Shown: piece by piece, positions 18,120 to 27,106 of the stretch
Numbering within the stretch: the stretch's first letter is position 1
Layout: each line of letters opens with the position of its first letter
Source of the DNA: Acidihalobacter aeolianus
GTDB lineage: Bacteria; Pseudomonadota; Gammaproteobacteria; DSM-5130; Acidihalobacteraceae
Reading direction: 5' to 3'
DNA length: 64,000 nucleotides
Assembly: GCF_001753165.1 (NCBI RefSeq)
Contig: NZ_CP017448.1
Location: 2,731,183 to 2,795,182, forward strand
Notes under the pieces: generated by a model
The model's database searches: none
What the model was told of the DNA's origin: nothing
Seen by the model: only the letters and a program-made list of their open reading frames with translations
Made by a program: the position numbers and the translations under genes

Positions 18120-18902
18120 ATGCACATGCTCATCCTGACGCTGTCCGGGTTGATCGTTCTCGCGCTGGCAGTCGGCTTCGTCAAGTTCGGTCGCCCTCGG
18201 CGGACGGCTCGGCGCAGATCGCTGGCTGAGCGCATCGACGACCTGCTGCCACAGACACAATGCGGGCAATGCGGCTATCCGGGCTGCCGCCCGTATGCGG
18301 ACGCTATCGCTGCCGGCGAGGCGGAGATCAACCAGTGCCCACCGGGCGGAGAGGCCGGTATCCGCGTTCTGGCGCGTCTGCTCGGGCGCACGCCGTTACC
18401 GCTGAATCCCGTGCACGGAACGCCTAAGCCGAGGGCAGTGGCGCGCATCGACGAATCGACCTGCATCGGCTGTACATTGTGTATTCAAGCCTGTCCGGTG
18501 GACGCCATCGTCGGAGCCGCCAAGCTCATGCACACCGTGATCGCCGCTGAATGTACAGGCTGCGAACTCTGCCTGCCGCCCTGCCCGGTGGACTGCATCG
18601 AACTGCGACCGGCACCCACGGATCACTGGCGGCTGGAGGGCTGGAAGGCGATCAGCCCACAGATGCAGGCCCGCCGTCGCACCGACCTCGCCCGCCGCCG
18701 TCATCAGGCACGGACAATCCGGCTCGCCGCCGAAGCCGCAGCGCTTGCCGAACGACGAGCGCGCCGACACGCGCCGCCGCAGCCGACCGAGCCGGCCGCA
18801 CCCAGCGCAGACCCCCGCCAGGCCGTGATCCGGGCCGCCGTGGAGCGTGCCCGTGCACGCAAGGCGGGACTCCGTGCGCACCAGGCCAACGAGAAACCAT
18901 GA
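18120..18902 (+). CDS. rnfB: RnfB-like electron transport ferredoxin (orphan)
   Basis: A 260-residue RnfB-type protein. An N-terminal membrane anchor (about 3-20) is followed by a 4Fe-4S domain with CGQCGYPGC and a fourth Cys in EINQCPPGG, then two ferredoxin motifs [14 protein letters not shown] and [14 protein letters not shown]. The C-terminal 80 residues are basic, Ala/Arg-rich and without recognizable domain. RnfB feeds electrons to ferredoxin pools, often in diazotrophs. No rnfA, C, D, G or E lies nearby, which is unusual. The ATG at 18120 gives the standard N-terminus but has only a weak ribosome site. Confidence 0.9.
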   Translation: MHMLILTLSGLIVLALAVGFVKFGRPRRTARRRSLAERIDDLLPQTQCGQCGYPGCRPYADAIAAGEAEINQCPPGGEAGIRVLARLLGRTPLPLNPVHGTPKPRAVARIDESTCIGCTLCIQACPVDAIVGAAKLMHTVIAAECTGCELCLPPCPVDCIELRPAPTDHWRLEGWKAISPQMQARRRTDLARRRHQARTIRLAAEAAALAERRARRHAPPQPTEPAAPSADPRQAVIRAAVERARARKAGLRAHQANEKP

Positions 18903-19202
18903 CGGGGGACAACTGAAGGCCCATATAGGGCTGTACTTCGGCAAACTCTGATATACTTTTGAACTCGCCTAAGACCCCATAGAAGGTCAGGGCATCGCCT
19001 TCGCCAACCAGCGAAAGCACGGCAACGAAAATAGAATTGAAAACCGTCCGCAGGCAATGCGGGACTTCACCGCGGCAGTCATCGCGGACAGGTCTTTTAT
19101 CCGGCTCGGCGCTGCGCTGGGCCAAGCGCGTCCGTGACGGCGCCTCCGTCACCGCGCAGATTGTTTCCGAAAAATGAGATAGACGCATAGGAGAACCAGC
19201 AT
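18903..19202. other. Intergenic region between rnfB and a hypothetical gene
   Basis: About 300 bp without a credible gene. A possible -10 (TATACT near 18954) lies downstream of TGTACT. A GTGACGG/CCGTCAC stem-loop occurs near 19133-19151, and AGGAGAAC precedes the next ATG. I see no sigma-54 or NifA sequence in it. Confidence 0.4.
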
Positions 19203-19640
19203 ATGTCCGGCCATTTCCCCTTCGCGGGCACCCGCGGCACCCGCTACGGCTTGGCGCCCCGCATGACCATCAGCGCCTTCTACGAGAAGAACCAGTTCAA
19301 CTATTCGTTGCAGGAAGCCTATTACAAATGGTGGTACGACTGGGCCAAGGCCTTCGTCGAGCAGGACGCCGACCTCAAGGCAACCATGGGCGGCCGCTTC
19401 GCTTCCTATCCGATGGGCCAGCATTCCGAACACAGCTTCCACCTCAACCACCGCTATTGGGCGAGCTGCATGGACGATCTCGGCGGCTTCATCCGCAACG
19501 TGATCTTCCCCAAGCTGGACGACAAGGCCATGCACAAGCTTGAGGCCGATCACGACAAGCAACTCAAGACCCTCAAGAGCCAGGTGAAGGAGAGCGGCTA
19601 CGAGCCCGCCCCCGACGTCGGCCACTTCCGCCACATCTAA
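19203..19640 (+). CDS. Conserved-looking protein of unknown function
   Basis: A 145-residue soluble protein I do not recognise. It is rich in aromatic residues (FYEKNQFNYSLQEAYYKWWYDW) and histidines (GQHSEHSFHLNHRYW), and the C-terminal half is helical and charged (KLEADHDKQLKTLKSQVKE). AGGAGAACCAGCAT gives a good ribosome site for the ATG at 19203. It sits between rnfB and nth, so an electron-transfer-linked role is possible but unproven. Confidence 0.72.
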   Translation: MSGHFPFAGTRGTRYGLAPRMTISAFYEKNQFNYSLQEAYYKWWYDWAKAFVEQDADLKATMGGRFASYPMGQHSEHSFHLNHRYWASCMDDLGGFIRNVIFPKLDDKAMHKLEADHDKQLKTLKSQVKESGYEPAPDVGHFRHI

Positions 19641-19687
19641 TCGTCCGGCGCCCACGCCCCCCAGCCGGGGTGCGTGGGCCGCATCGC

Positions 19688-20353
19688 ATGAATCCCACCA
19701 CCCGCCGCCAGATGTTCGAACGGCTCCAGGCCCTCACCCCCGAGCCGACCACCGAACTCGACTACGGCACCCCCTTCGAGCTACTGGTCGCGGTCATCCT
19801 CTCGGCCCAGGCGACCGACAAGGGCGTCAACAAGGCCACGGCCAAGCTGTTCCCTCAGGCCAACACGCCGCAGGCCATCCTCGATCTCGGCCTGGACGGC
19901 CTCAAGCAGGCCATCCGCACCATCGGCCTGTACAACGCCAAGGCGGAAAACATCATCAAGACCTGCCGGATACTGGTCGAACGCCACGCCGGCGAGGTAC
20001 CGCGCGAGCGCGCGGCGTTGGAGGCCCTGCCGGGCGTCGGGCGCAAGACCGCCAACGTGGTGCTCAACACCGCCTTCGGCGAACCCACCATCGCCGTGGA
20101 CACGCACATATTCCGCGTATCCAACCGCACCGGCCTGGCCCCGGGCAAGAACGTCAACGAGGTGGAGCAGCGCCTGCTCAAGGTGGTACCGCGCGAATTC
20201 CGCCGGGATGCCCATCACTGGCTGATCCTGCACGGCCGCTACGTCTGCACCGCACGCGCACCCAAATGCCCCGATTGCGCGATCAACGACCTGTGCGACA
20301 CCTATCGCCGCGCCTCGCCTCATCGTGCTCGCCGCGCCGGCAGTACGGTCTAG
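19688..20353 (+). CDS. nth: Endonuclease III (DNA glycosylase/AP lyase)
   Basis: A 221-residue base-excision repair enzyme for oxidized pyrimidines. The helix-hairpin-helix LPGVGRKTANVVLNTAFG contains the catalytic Lys; the catalytic Asp is in AVDTHIFRVSNRTGL. The 4Fe-4S cluster motif is intact as C-x6-C-x2-C-x5-C (CTARAPKCPDCAINDLC). nth follows rnf genes in many gammaproteobacteria, here with one gene between. Confidence 0.96.
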   Translation: MNPTTRRQMFERLQALTPEPTTELDYGTPFELLVAVILSAQATDKGVNKATAKLFPQANTPQAILDLGLDGLKQAIRTIGLYNAKAENIIKTCRILVERHAGEVPRERAALEALPGVGRKTANVVLNTAFGEPTIAVDTHIFRVSNRTGLAPGKNVNEVEQRLLKVVPREFRRDAHHWLILHGRYVCTARAPKCPDCAINDLCDTYRRASPHRARRAGSTV

Positions 20354-20372
20354 AGCAGACTGGTGCCTGCTC

Positions 20373-20616
20373 ACACTATGTGGTGGAGTGCTGTTGTGAC
20401 TGAAAAACCGCCAATCAAGGCGCGAGGAGCGCAGTTTGGTGACTCCAAATCAGCGCGAGCAACACAGAGTGGCGGTTTTTCAGCGGCAACCTGCTGGGTC
20501 GGGCCGCTTTTTGCGTCTCGCGGTGTTGTCGCTCGCTCATGTGGCCGGCCACACCGCGCTCGCTGCGCCTGGCGAGCCACGAAAAATGGCTCCGGCAGCA
20601 CGCCACCGCATCGTGT
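20373..20616. repeat. MITE-like element with nested inverted repeats
   Basis: About 244 bp bounded by imperfect 21-bp inverted repeats (20373-20393 and 20596-20616, 18 of 21 matching). Inside it is a perfect 14-bp inverted repeat, CTGAAAAACCGCCA at 20400-20413 and its complement at 20469-20482. No coding sequence of its own is convincing. The architecture suggests a non-autonomous transposable or repetitive element; no clear target duplication was seen. Confidence 0.6.
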
Positions 20617-20628
20617 GAACAGCCGCCC

Positions 20629-21276
20629 CTAGTATCCGGCTTCCAGCAGTTCTCGTGCTGCCGCCGTCAGTGCGCGAGGCACAAAACCGAATGGCGATGG
20701 TCCGCCTCCGGCATCGCACCAGAGCCATGCCGCACGCAGACCGTACAACCAGACCAGCGCCATATCGCCTTCCAGGGAACCACGCCCTGGCTGTAGCCGC
20801 CGCGCCAGCATGATCAGCGCCTCCCTTCTGGCAGGCTCAGTGACCGCAGCCCCGCGGATACGGTAAAGCGCTTCGAACATCAGCCGGCGAGTCTGCCGCC
20901 TGCGTCGCAGGCGGCGAGCCGTGCGTACATAGCGATGTACTGCATCGAGGACCGATGTCTGCGCATGGTCCGCAACATCCAGAGCCGCCAGGCTCAGGAA
21001 TTCACGCAAACCCGGCGAGAGTGCCACACGACCGCCCAGGGCATACTCCACCGATCCGGCGTTCAGGCGCAGGATGCCCGCGACCAGGCGATGCCTCATG
21101 CGCTCGTTCACACGGCCGCGACGCGCATACCTCGCCGCCTGCACCATGGCGGCAACCGCCAAGGCGCAATCGCGCATATCCTGCTTGTCTCGCGTCCTCA
21201 GGCGCACTCCGTGCCAACCACCCAGCAGCACGAGCGAGACCATCTCAATCAATTGGCGATCCGGAAGGCCGAACAT
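20629..21276 (-). CDS. HflD-like lysogenization regulator family protein (divergent)
   Basis: A 215-residue helical protein. The order of motifs fits HflD: an N-terminal AVAAMVQAARYARRG, then LNAGSVEYALGGRVALSPGLREFL, then RRRRQTRRLMFEALYRI, and a C-terminal LYGLRAAWLWCDAGGG followed by a helix ending AARELLE. HflD is a peripheral membrane protein first known for binding lambda CII; its normal role is unclear. It is not beside mnmA or purB as is usual. GGAGAG upstream favours the ATG at 21276 over a GTG at 21303. Confidence 0.6.
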   Translation of the reverse strand: MFGLPDRQLIEMVSLVLLGGWHGVRLRTRDKQDMRDCALAVAAMVQAARYARRGRVNERMRHRLVAGILRLNAGSVEYALGGRVALSPGLREFLSLAALDVADHAQTSVLDAVHRYVRTARRLRRRRQTRRLMFEALYRIRGAAVTEPARREALIMLARRLQPGRGSLEGDMALVWLYGLRAAWLWCDAGGGPSPFGFVPRALTAAARELLEAGY

Positions 21277-21319
21277 GGGAGTGGCTCTCCGCACGATATG
21301 CACCGTGTGACAGGAAATT

Positions 21320-21354
21320 GCGCAGACGCCCGGGAAAAGCCCGGGAGTCTGCGC
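21320..21354 (-). terminator. Terminator-like hairpin after amtB
   Basis: GCGCAGACGCCCGGG pairs with CCCGGGAGTCTGCGC, a 15-bp stem with one mismatch and a 5-nt loop, 18 bp past the amtB stop in the direction of transcription. The T-run is weak. Confidence 0.65.
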
Positions 21355-21372
21355 TATCTAGATGCGCAGGCT

Positions 21373-22680
21373 TCAGTCACCCAAAACGGGCTTGCGGTCT
21401 CCCTCGCCGTATAAGGCGTAGGCTTCCTCGCCATGCGCGGCGTCATCGCCGATCAGCAGCATTTCCTCGTCCATTCGCAGCGGCGTGATGAAGGAAATGA
21501 TCTTGAGCAGAACAAAGGTCATCACCACGTTGAGCACGATGATGAAGGCGGCCCCGAGCAGCTGCAGGAGGACCTGGTGAAAGTTGCCGTAGAGCCACCC
21601 GCCTGGATTGCTCAAACCGAAGGCCTTGCACAGATCCGGGGTCGCGAAGATACCGGTGAGCAACCCGCCGAGCACACCCGCGACGGCATGCGTGTGAAAG
21701 ACACCCAACGTGTCGTCGACCTTGCGGAACAGGCTCATCTTCTTGCCGAGCACGTTCATGGTGAACCACGGCACACTGCCGGAAATCAGGCCGATGATGA
21801 TCGCGCCGTAACCATTGACCACACCCGCGGCCGGGGTGATCGCCACTAGGCCGGTAATCATGCCCTGGATCGCGCCGATCACCGAGGGTTTCTTGAATAC
21901 CATCACATCGATGATGACCCACACCAGCAGACTGACTGCCGTGGTGATATTGGTGTTGAGCACTGCCACGCCAGCGTCGGCGCTGGCCGAGTAGGGATCG
22001 CCACCGTTGAACCCGTCCCAACCCAACCAGAGCAGTCCGGCACCGACCAGCGCCAGCAATATGTTGTTGGGCAGAAAACTTTCACGATCCCTGGGTAATC
22101 GTGGACCGATCACCGCCGCCGCTACGAAACCGGCAATACCAGCGGACAAATGGATGACATAGCCACCCGAATAATCGATCACGCCCAACTGGGCGAGCCA
22201 ACCACCGCCCCACAGGCTGAATGCGCCGACACAGTAAGAGAACGTCAACCACAGCGGTACGAACAGTACCCAGGCCTTGAAACTCATGCGCCCCAATAAT
22301 GCGCCTGCAAGAATGATCAAGGTAATTGCGGCAAAGACGAACTGGAAGAAGATCATCGTTGCCATGGGGAAGGCGGCCGTCGCTCCCGCTGCCGGGATGT
22401 CGGCCTGAGATAACTCGTAATGCCCCATCAAGGCAGGCTCAGGCATCCCCAGAAACGGGAATAACTTAGGCCCGAAGCCCATGTTGTAACCCCATAAAAC
22501 CCAGGCCACCAAGACTGCGGCGAAGGCATACAGGGCCATGAAAGCCGAGTTGATCGCCCATTTTTTCTTGACGATGCCACCATACAGCACGACCAGTCCG
22601 GGTACGCTTTGCAGACCCACGATCGTGGCAGCAGCGAGCTGCCAGGCATTGTCGCCGTGATTAAGCCACTGACCCGCCAT
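21373..22680 (-). CDS. amtB: Ammonium transporter AmtB
   Basis: A 435-residue integral membrane channel for ammonium with about eleven hydrophobic segments. [20 protein letters not shown] and [21 protein letters not shown] carry the two pore histidines; [13 protein letters not shown] is also typical. The ATG at 22680 has AAGGAGC upstream; the open frame extends 26 codons further but into promoter DNA. Unlike most bacteria there is no glnK next to it. A sigma-54 promoter lies 75 bp upstream, pointing to nitrogen control by NtrC or NifA. Confidence 0.95.
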   Translation of the reverse strand: MAGQWLNHGDNAWQLAAATIVGLQSVPGLVVLYGGIVKKKWAINSAFMALYAFAAVLVAWVLWGYNMGFGPKLFPFLGMPEPALMGHYELSQADIPAAGATAAFPMATMIFFQFVFAAITLIILAGALLGRMSFKAWVLFVPLWLTFSYCVGAFSLWGGGWLAQLGVIDYSGGYVIHLSAGIAGFVAAAVIGPRLPRDRESFLPNNILLALVGAGLLWLGWDGFNGGDPYSASADAGVAVLNTNITTAVSLLVWVIIDVMVFKKPSVIGAIQGMITGLVAITPAAGVVNGYGAIIIGLISGSVPWFTMNVLGKKMSLFRKVDDTLGVFHTHAVAGVLGGLLTGIFATPDLCKAFGLSNPGGWLYGNFHQVLLQLLGAAFIIVLNVVMTFVLLKIISFITPLRMDEEMLLIGDDAAHGEEAYALYGEGDRKPVLGD

Positions 22681-22754
22681 TTCTGCGCTCCTTGTCCTGT
22701 TGTGATCGAATTCCGCGCGCTTTTTCAGACGCGAGAAAACCGCCTCACATGCAG

Positions 22755-22769
22755 GCAAATTACGTACCA
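22755..22769 (-). promoter_or_regulatory. Sigma-54 promoter for amtB
   Basis: On the minus strand TGGTAC-GTAAT-TTGC matches TGGCAC-N5-TTGC except for one base. The invariant GG and GC are correctly spaced. The predicted start gives a leader of about 63 nt before the amtB ATG. Confidence 0.82.
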
Positions 22770-22840
22770 GAAAGGCATGCCAAGCATTACGGCATTTTTA
22801 CACAAATAATTGTTTTTTCTAATCAAATAAAACCCAAAAT

Positions 22841-22867
22841 AGTGCATGAGCACAGAACACATGCACT
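22841..22867. promoter_or_regulatory. Possible enhancer dyad upstream of amtB
   Basis: AGTGCAT and ATGCACT form a perfect 7-bp inverted repeat separated by 13 bp, 72 bp upstream of the -24 element. It resembles but does not match the NtrC consensus (TGCAC-N7-GTGCA), so its assignment to NtrC is uncertain. Surrounding DNA (22790-22930) is strongly A/T-rich. Confidence 0.4.
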
Positions 22868-22938
22868 CAAAAAAAGCATCCAAAATAATTATTTTGTTTT
22901 AATTATTTAATTTTTAATTATCAGACGATTAACAACGA

Positions 22939-23772
22939 TCATCCGACCCACAGAGCAAGTGCTCCGAACGCTAGACAATAAATCGCATAAGGCCGCAGCG
23001 CGCTGACCTCATGACCGCTGAACCAGCGCATCAGGAACCACGTGGAAAGCCACGCGAAAATGCCGGCCAGCAGACCGGCCAGCACGATGACGTGCACCAA
23101 TCCACCAGGTATCCCATGGTGCAGCAACTTGGGTACTTCGAGCACTCCAGCCGCTGCAATGATCGGTGTCGCAAGGAGGAATGAGAAACGCGCCGAGGCG
23201 GCATAGTCGAGCCCTGCGCCCAGTCCGGCGACCAGGGTTGCGCCAGAGCGTGAAAGGCCCGGAATCAGCGCCAGCGACTGCGCCAGTCCGATGGCTAGCA
23301 CCTTGCCCCAGGTCAGGCTGTCGAGACCGCCGTTGGGCGTTCTCCTTTTGAGAGTGTCACCCAGCAGCAGCATCAACCCATTGACCATGAGAAATATACC
23401 CGCGACCCAGAACAGGCCGAACAGACGGCTGATCTGGTGATGCAACGCCAATCCGATCAGCCCGGCCGGTATGGTGCCGGCCACCAGCATCCAGAACAAT
23501 CTCGCCTCGGCATTGCCTGCCCCGCCGCGGGCCCGCCACAGGCCATTCAGCAACTGCCACCAGTCGCGCCAGAAGTAAGCCAGCAGAGCCGTGGCCGTTC
23601 CAAGGTGCAGTACGACGATGAACGGGAGAAACCAGGGTGCATCGCGGTTGAGCGGCCAGTGCAGCATCGCCGGCACCAGGACGCTGTGCCCCAGGCTACT
23701 GATGGGAAACAGCTCGGTCACCCCCTGCAGGATGGCCATGAGGAAAAGGTGCAGGCTGGATGGCTCGCTCAC
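22939..23772 (-). CDS. uppP: Undecaprenyl-diphosphatase (UppP/BacA family)
   Basis: A 277-residue polytopic membrane enzyme that recycles undecaprenyl pyrophosphate for cell-wall synthesis. The two signature regions are LQGVTELFPISSLGHSVLVP and GLAQSLALIPGLSRSGATL. The first deviates from the usual PISSSGH by Leu for Ser, which is a noticeable variation in a catalytic loop. The GTG at 23772 gives the expected N-terminus; the frame remains open further upstream but without family similarity. Confidence 0.88.
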   Translation of the reverse strand: MSEPSSLHLFLMAILQGVTELFPISSLGHSVLVPAMLHWPLNRDAPWFLPFIVVLHLGTATALLAYFWRDWWQLLNGLWRARGGAGNAEARLFWMLVAGTIPAGLIGLALHHQISRLFGLFWVAGIFLMVNGLMLLLGDTLKRRTPNGGLDSLTWGKVLAIGLAQSLALIPGLSRSGATLVAGLGAGLDYAASARFSFLLATPIIAAAGVLEVPKLLHHGIPGGLVHVIVLAGLLAGIFAWLSTWFLMRWFSGHEVSALRPYAIYCLAFGALALWVG

Positions 23773-23938
23773 GGTGGCGTCTCGTCTCGTCGAATTGGTG
23801 GTCCGCCAGTCTAGCGAAGGCTCCGCCGGCGGCAAAGCGTCACAGGTGACGGTCTGGTAACACGACACGCCCCCAGACGCTTGCAGCTTCGGACAAGCGA
23901 CAGCATAGTGATGCCCCTGCTCCGGACAACATCAGGAA

Positions 23939-24688
23939 ATGCTCATGGATCTATGGTTGGAGGGCCGCGTCGTCGAGAAGCGGCAGTGGACGGAAAGACT
24001 GTTCACAATGCGCATTGAAGCATCCATGGATACGTTCAAACCAGGCCAGTTTGCCCGCATCGCCCTGGACATCGACGGCGAGCGCGTGGCGCGCCCCTAT
24101 TCCTGCATCAACACCCCCGACGAACCCTGCCTCGAGATCTACTACAACACGGTGGAAAACGGGCTGTTCACCACCGCGCTGCTTTCGGTCGGCGTTGACG
24201 ATCCGATCTGGGTGGCACGCCAGACCTCCGGCTTCTTCACGCTCGACGAGGTGCCGGATGCCGAAAACCTGTGGATGATCTCCAGCGGCACCGGGCTCGG
24301 CGTCTTTCTCTGCCTGCTGAAGACAGAAGAACTGTGGCGTCGCTTCGGCCAGGTGCGCCTCGTACACGCCGTGCGCTTTGCGCGCGAACTGAGCTACCGC
24401 GAGGCCATCGACGGCTTCGCGGCCGCGCATCCCGGACGCTTCGCTTACATCCCGTTCGTAAGCCGCGAGCCGGTCGCCGAGGCGTTAGAGGGACGCATCC
24501 CGCAGGCCATCGTCGACGGCCGCCTGGAAGCGCGTGCCGGCATGCCTTTCGACCCCGAGAACACCCAGGTGATGATCTGCGGCAACACGAATATGATCCA
24601 GGACACGAGTGCGGTGCTGAGCGAGCGCGGCATGCGCCGCAACCGCCGCCGTACCCCCGGACACATCACCACCGAAAAATACTGGTAG
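23939..24688 (+). CDS. fpr: Ferredoxin/flavodoxin-NADP reductase
   Basis: A 249-residue FAD-dependent reductase. The FAD-binding motif RPYSCINTPDEP (RxYS) is near residues 55-66; the NADP-binding fold shows LWMISSGTGLGVFLCLLK; the C-terminus GHITTEKYW is characteristic of bacterial Fpr. It exchanges electrons between NADPH and ferredoxin or flavodoxin, possibly supporting nitrogenase. Two in-frame ATGs (23939, 23945) are possible starts. Converges with the KefB gene. Confidence 0.93.
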   Translation: MLMDLWLEGRVVEKRQWTERLFTMRIEASMDTFKPGQFARIALDIDGERVARPYSCINTPDEPCLEIYYNTVENGLFTTALLSVGVDDPIWVARQTSGFFTLDEVPDAENLWMISSGTGLGVFLCLLKTEELWRRFGQVRLVHAVRFARELSYREAIDGFAAAHPGRFAYIPFVSREPVAEALEGRIPQAIVDGRLEARAGMPFDPENTQVMICGNTNMIQDTSAVLSERGMRRNRRRTPGHITTEKYW

Positions 24689-24694
24689 GGTCGG

Positions 24695-26656
24695 TCAGTC
24701 ACCATGGTCAAACAGTGACTCGGCGCGCTTGAGCGCGTCGCGCCCACCGCGCAGCACCAGCACATCGCCCGGCTCGAGTTGCAGGTTTTCATCCGGATTC
24801 TCGCCGCGAATGCCGCCACGCCGGATCGCCTCCACCCGGATGCCGGCGGAGTCCAGATCGAGCGCGGCGATGGTACTGCCCGCCGCCTTGGCTTCGGGCT
24901 GTACTGTCACACTGTGCAGACGCTCGCGCAGCGCCTCCGCCTCACCGGCGAACAGCCCACGCAGACTGCGATAGTGATCCGCACGCTCCTGTTCGATGCG
25001 TTCGTTGATCACCTCGTCGGGGATATCCAGGCGCTGCAACAGCACCCTCGCCAGCAGCATGCTCGATTCGAGCGTTTCCGGCACCACCTGGGTCGCGCCC
25101 ATTTTTTCCAGGCGTTCCAGGTCCGCCTCGTCGCGTGTGCGCACCAGAATCGGCAGGTCCGCGCGCCGCTTGCGGGCGGCCTCGATGATGCGTTCGGCAG
25201 TGTGCGCATCGTCGAAAGTGATCACCATCGCCCGCGCCCGCGACAGACCGGCCGCGCGCAGGATCTCGCCATGGGTGCTGTCGCCGTAGAAGACGTGCTC
25301 ACCCGCTTCCCAGGCATCGCGGATCAGATAGGGATCGAGGTCCAGCGCCACGTAGTCCACACCGTCCGCACGCAGAAAGCGCGCGAGATTCTGCCCGATA
25401 CGACCGAAGCCGCAGATGATCACGTGATCGCCGAGCTCGCGCGCCGCCCAGCCGAGATGCCGGGTATCGGCATGTCTGCCGCGCAGGTAGGTGCGCGCGA
25501 ACAGGGCCTTGGCCATGCGGCCGTTGTAACGCAGCAATGGCGGGGCGAGCAGCATGCTGAGAATGATCGTGGCGAGGATGGCCTGGCTGTCGGTCGGCGA
25601 CAGCAGATTCCGGTTCAGCGCCAGGGCCAGCAAGGCGAAGCCGAACTCCCCGCCCTGTGCCAATGCGACACCGGTACGCAGGGCTACGCCGTTTTCATAG
25701 CCGGCCCAACGCGTCAGCGCCATCACCAGCAAGCCCTTGCCGACGATCAGGCCAACCAGCATCAGCAGCACCAACGGCCAGACCTCGGCCAGGGTATGCA
25801 GATTGAGACGCAGACCGATGCTGATGAAGAAGAGCCCCATCAGCACATCGCGAAAGGAACGAATGTCGGTCTCGATCTGGTGCCGGTACTCGGTTTCGCT
25901 GAGCATCATGCCGGCGAGGAATGCCCCCATGGCCAGCGACAGCCCGAGCAGATAGGTCACCCAGGCAGCGGTCAGCGACACCAGCAACACGGTCAGGGTG
26001 AACAGTTCGGTGGATTTGGCAGCGGCAATCACATGGAACAGCGGGCGCAGCAGCCAACGTCCCGCGGCAAGCATGATCACAACGGCGAGCACACCCTTGA
26101 GCAACGCAATGGCGAGCGACAGCCAGAGACCGTCGAGCGCGCCGCCTGCCAGTATCGGGATGGCCACCAGGAACGGCACCACCGCGAGATCCTGGAACAG
26201 CAGCACGCCCAAGGCGAGCCGCCCGTGACGCGAATGGATTTCCAGCTGCTCGTTGAGTTGCTTGACCACGATGGCGGTGGAGGACATGGCCAGCGCGCCA
26301 CCCGCGACCAGCGAGCCCGCCCAGCTCACCCCCGACAACAGGGCGATTAGCGCTCCGGAAAAGGTCGACAGCAAGACCTGCGCCCCACCCAAGCCAAGGA
26401 CTATCTTGCGCATCGACAAAAAATGCGAAATCGAGAATTCGAGACCGATGGTGAACAGCAGGAAGACGAGCCCGATCTCAGCCAGCAGATGGATCAGGTC
26501 GCTGTCCTGCAGCAGACCGAGCGCGTGCGGACCGATCGCGATGCCGACGAACAGATAGCCGAGCACCGGCGGCAGATGCAGGCGTCGGAAGATGGCGACG
26601 CCCAGCACCGCAAAGGCTAGGAGAATCAGTACTCCGTCAATGGCGTGGTGTTCCAT
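24695..26656 (-). CDS. KefB/C-type cation:proton antiporter
   Basis: A 653-residue CPA2-family transporter. The N-terminal ~380 residues form the membrane exchanger (LHLPPVLGYLFVGIAIGPHALGLL, IGLEFSISHFL, GVALAQGGEFGFALLALAL). A TrkA-N domain with NAD-binding VIICGFGRIGQNLARFLRADG follows, then a TrkA-C domain (AAGSTIAALDLDSAGIRVEAI). The arrangement matches KefB, a glutathione-gated potassium efflux system. The ATG at 26656 has GGGGGAGGG only about one base away, an unusually tight ribosome site. It overlaps the upstream DUF3301 gene by 20 bp. Confidence 0.9.
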   Translation of the reverse strand: MEHHAIDGVLILLAFAVLGVAIFRRLHLPPVLGYLFVGIAIGPHALGLLQDSDLIHLLAEIGLVFLLFTIGLEFSISHFLSMRKIVLGLGGAQVLLSTFSGALIALLSGVSWAGSLVAGGALAMSSTAIVVKQLNEQLEIHSRHGRLALGVLLFQDLAVVPFLVAIPILAGGALDGLWLSLAIALLKGVLAVVIMLAAGRWLLRPLFHVIAAAKSTELFTLTVLLVSLTAAWVTYLLGLSLAMGAFLAGMMLSETEYRHQIETDIRSFRDVLMGLFFISIGLRLNLHTLAEVWPLVLLMLVGLIVGKGLLVMALTRWAGYENGVALRTGVALAQGGEFGFALLALALNRNLLSPTDSQAILATIILSMLLAPPLLRYNGRMAKALFARTYLRGRHADTRHLGWAARELGDHVIICGFGRIGQNLARFLRADGVDYVALDLDPYLIRDAWEAGEHVFYGDSTHGEILRAAGLSRARAMVITFDDAHTAERIIEAARKRRADLPILVRTRDEADLERLEKMGATQVVPETLESSMLLARVLLQRLDIPDEVINERIEQERADHYRSLRGLFAGEAEALRERLHSVTVQPEAKAAGSTIAALDLDSAGIRVEAIRRGGIRGENPDENLQLEPGDVLVLRGGRDALKRAESLFDHGD

Positions 26657-27023
26657 CCCTCCCCCTGAACGGCACGACGCGGCCCGGCAGCGGCGTCTCA
26701 GCCTCCTTGTTGCCGGCGGAGTCCACATGCGGCCAGTCACCACGCACCAGGGCGGCGGTGCGGCCCAGGCAGACCGCCTCACCCCGGCGGCGGTCATCTC
26801 CGCCCAGGCTGAACTCGAAGACATAGGTCCGGCGCACGCGCAGCCGCCCGTCGCGGTCGCGGGCCAGCCCCAAGCCATGCAGCGCGATCGTCTCGTCGAG
26901 CAGCTGCACGCCTTCGCGGGCACAGGCACGGCGACATGCGGTCAAGGCCGCTTCGCGCGCGCGCAGCGAGGCGACCCACCACCATACCAGCACCCCAAGC
27001 AGTCCCAGCAGCGTCAGACTCAT
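26637..27023 (-). CDS. DUF3301-like membrane-anchored protein
   Basis: A 128-residue protein with one N-terminal membrane helix (about 2-18, SLTLLGLLGVLVWWWVASL) and a small cytosolic domain (RREALTACRRACAREG-like helix, then YVFEFSLGGDDRRRGEAV). This pattern matches the DUF3301 family of gammaproteobacteria, function unknown. It is transcribed with the KefB gene and overlaps its start by 20 bp. Confidence 0.75.
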   Translation of the reverse strand: MSLTLLGLLGVLVWWWVASLRAREAALTACRRACAREGVQLLDETIALHGLGLARDRDGRLRVRRTYVFEFSLGGDDRRRGEAVCLGRTAALVRGDWPHVDSAGNKEAETPLPGRVVPFRGRDGTPRH

Positions 27024-27106
27024 AGGCGCGAGTGTACCCCAGCCGCTCTACGCAACGGTGCCAGGAATATGGCAAAGTGTGACGCCATACATCGCGTACC
27101 TCCACC

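Noticed and set aside
20371-20796. Short open frames within and around the MITE-like element
   Set aside because: They overlap on both strands, follow the palindromes and show no ribosome site or family.
24779-26350. A 523-codon plus-strand frame opposite the KefB-type gene
   Set aside because: Composition (runs of Q, H and R) is typical of an antisense shadow; the antiporter and TrkA motifs are on the minus strand.
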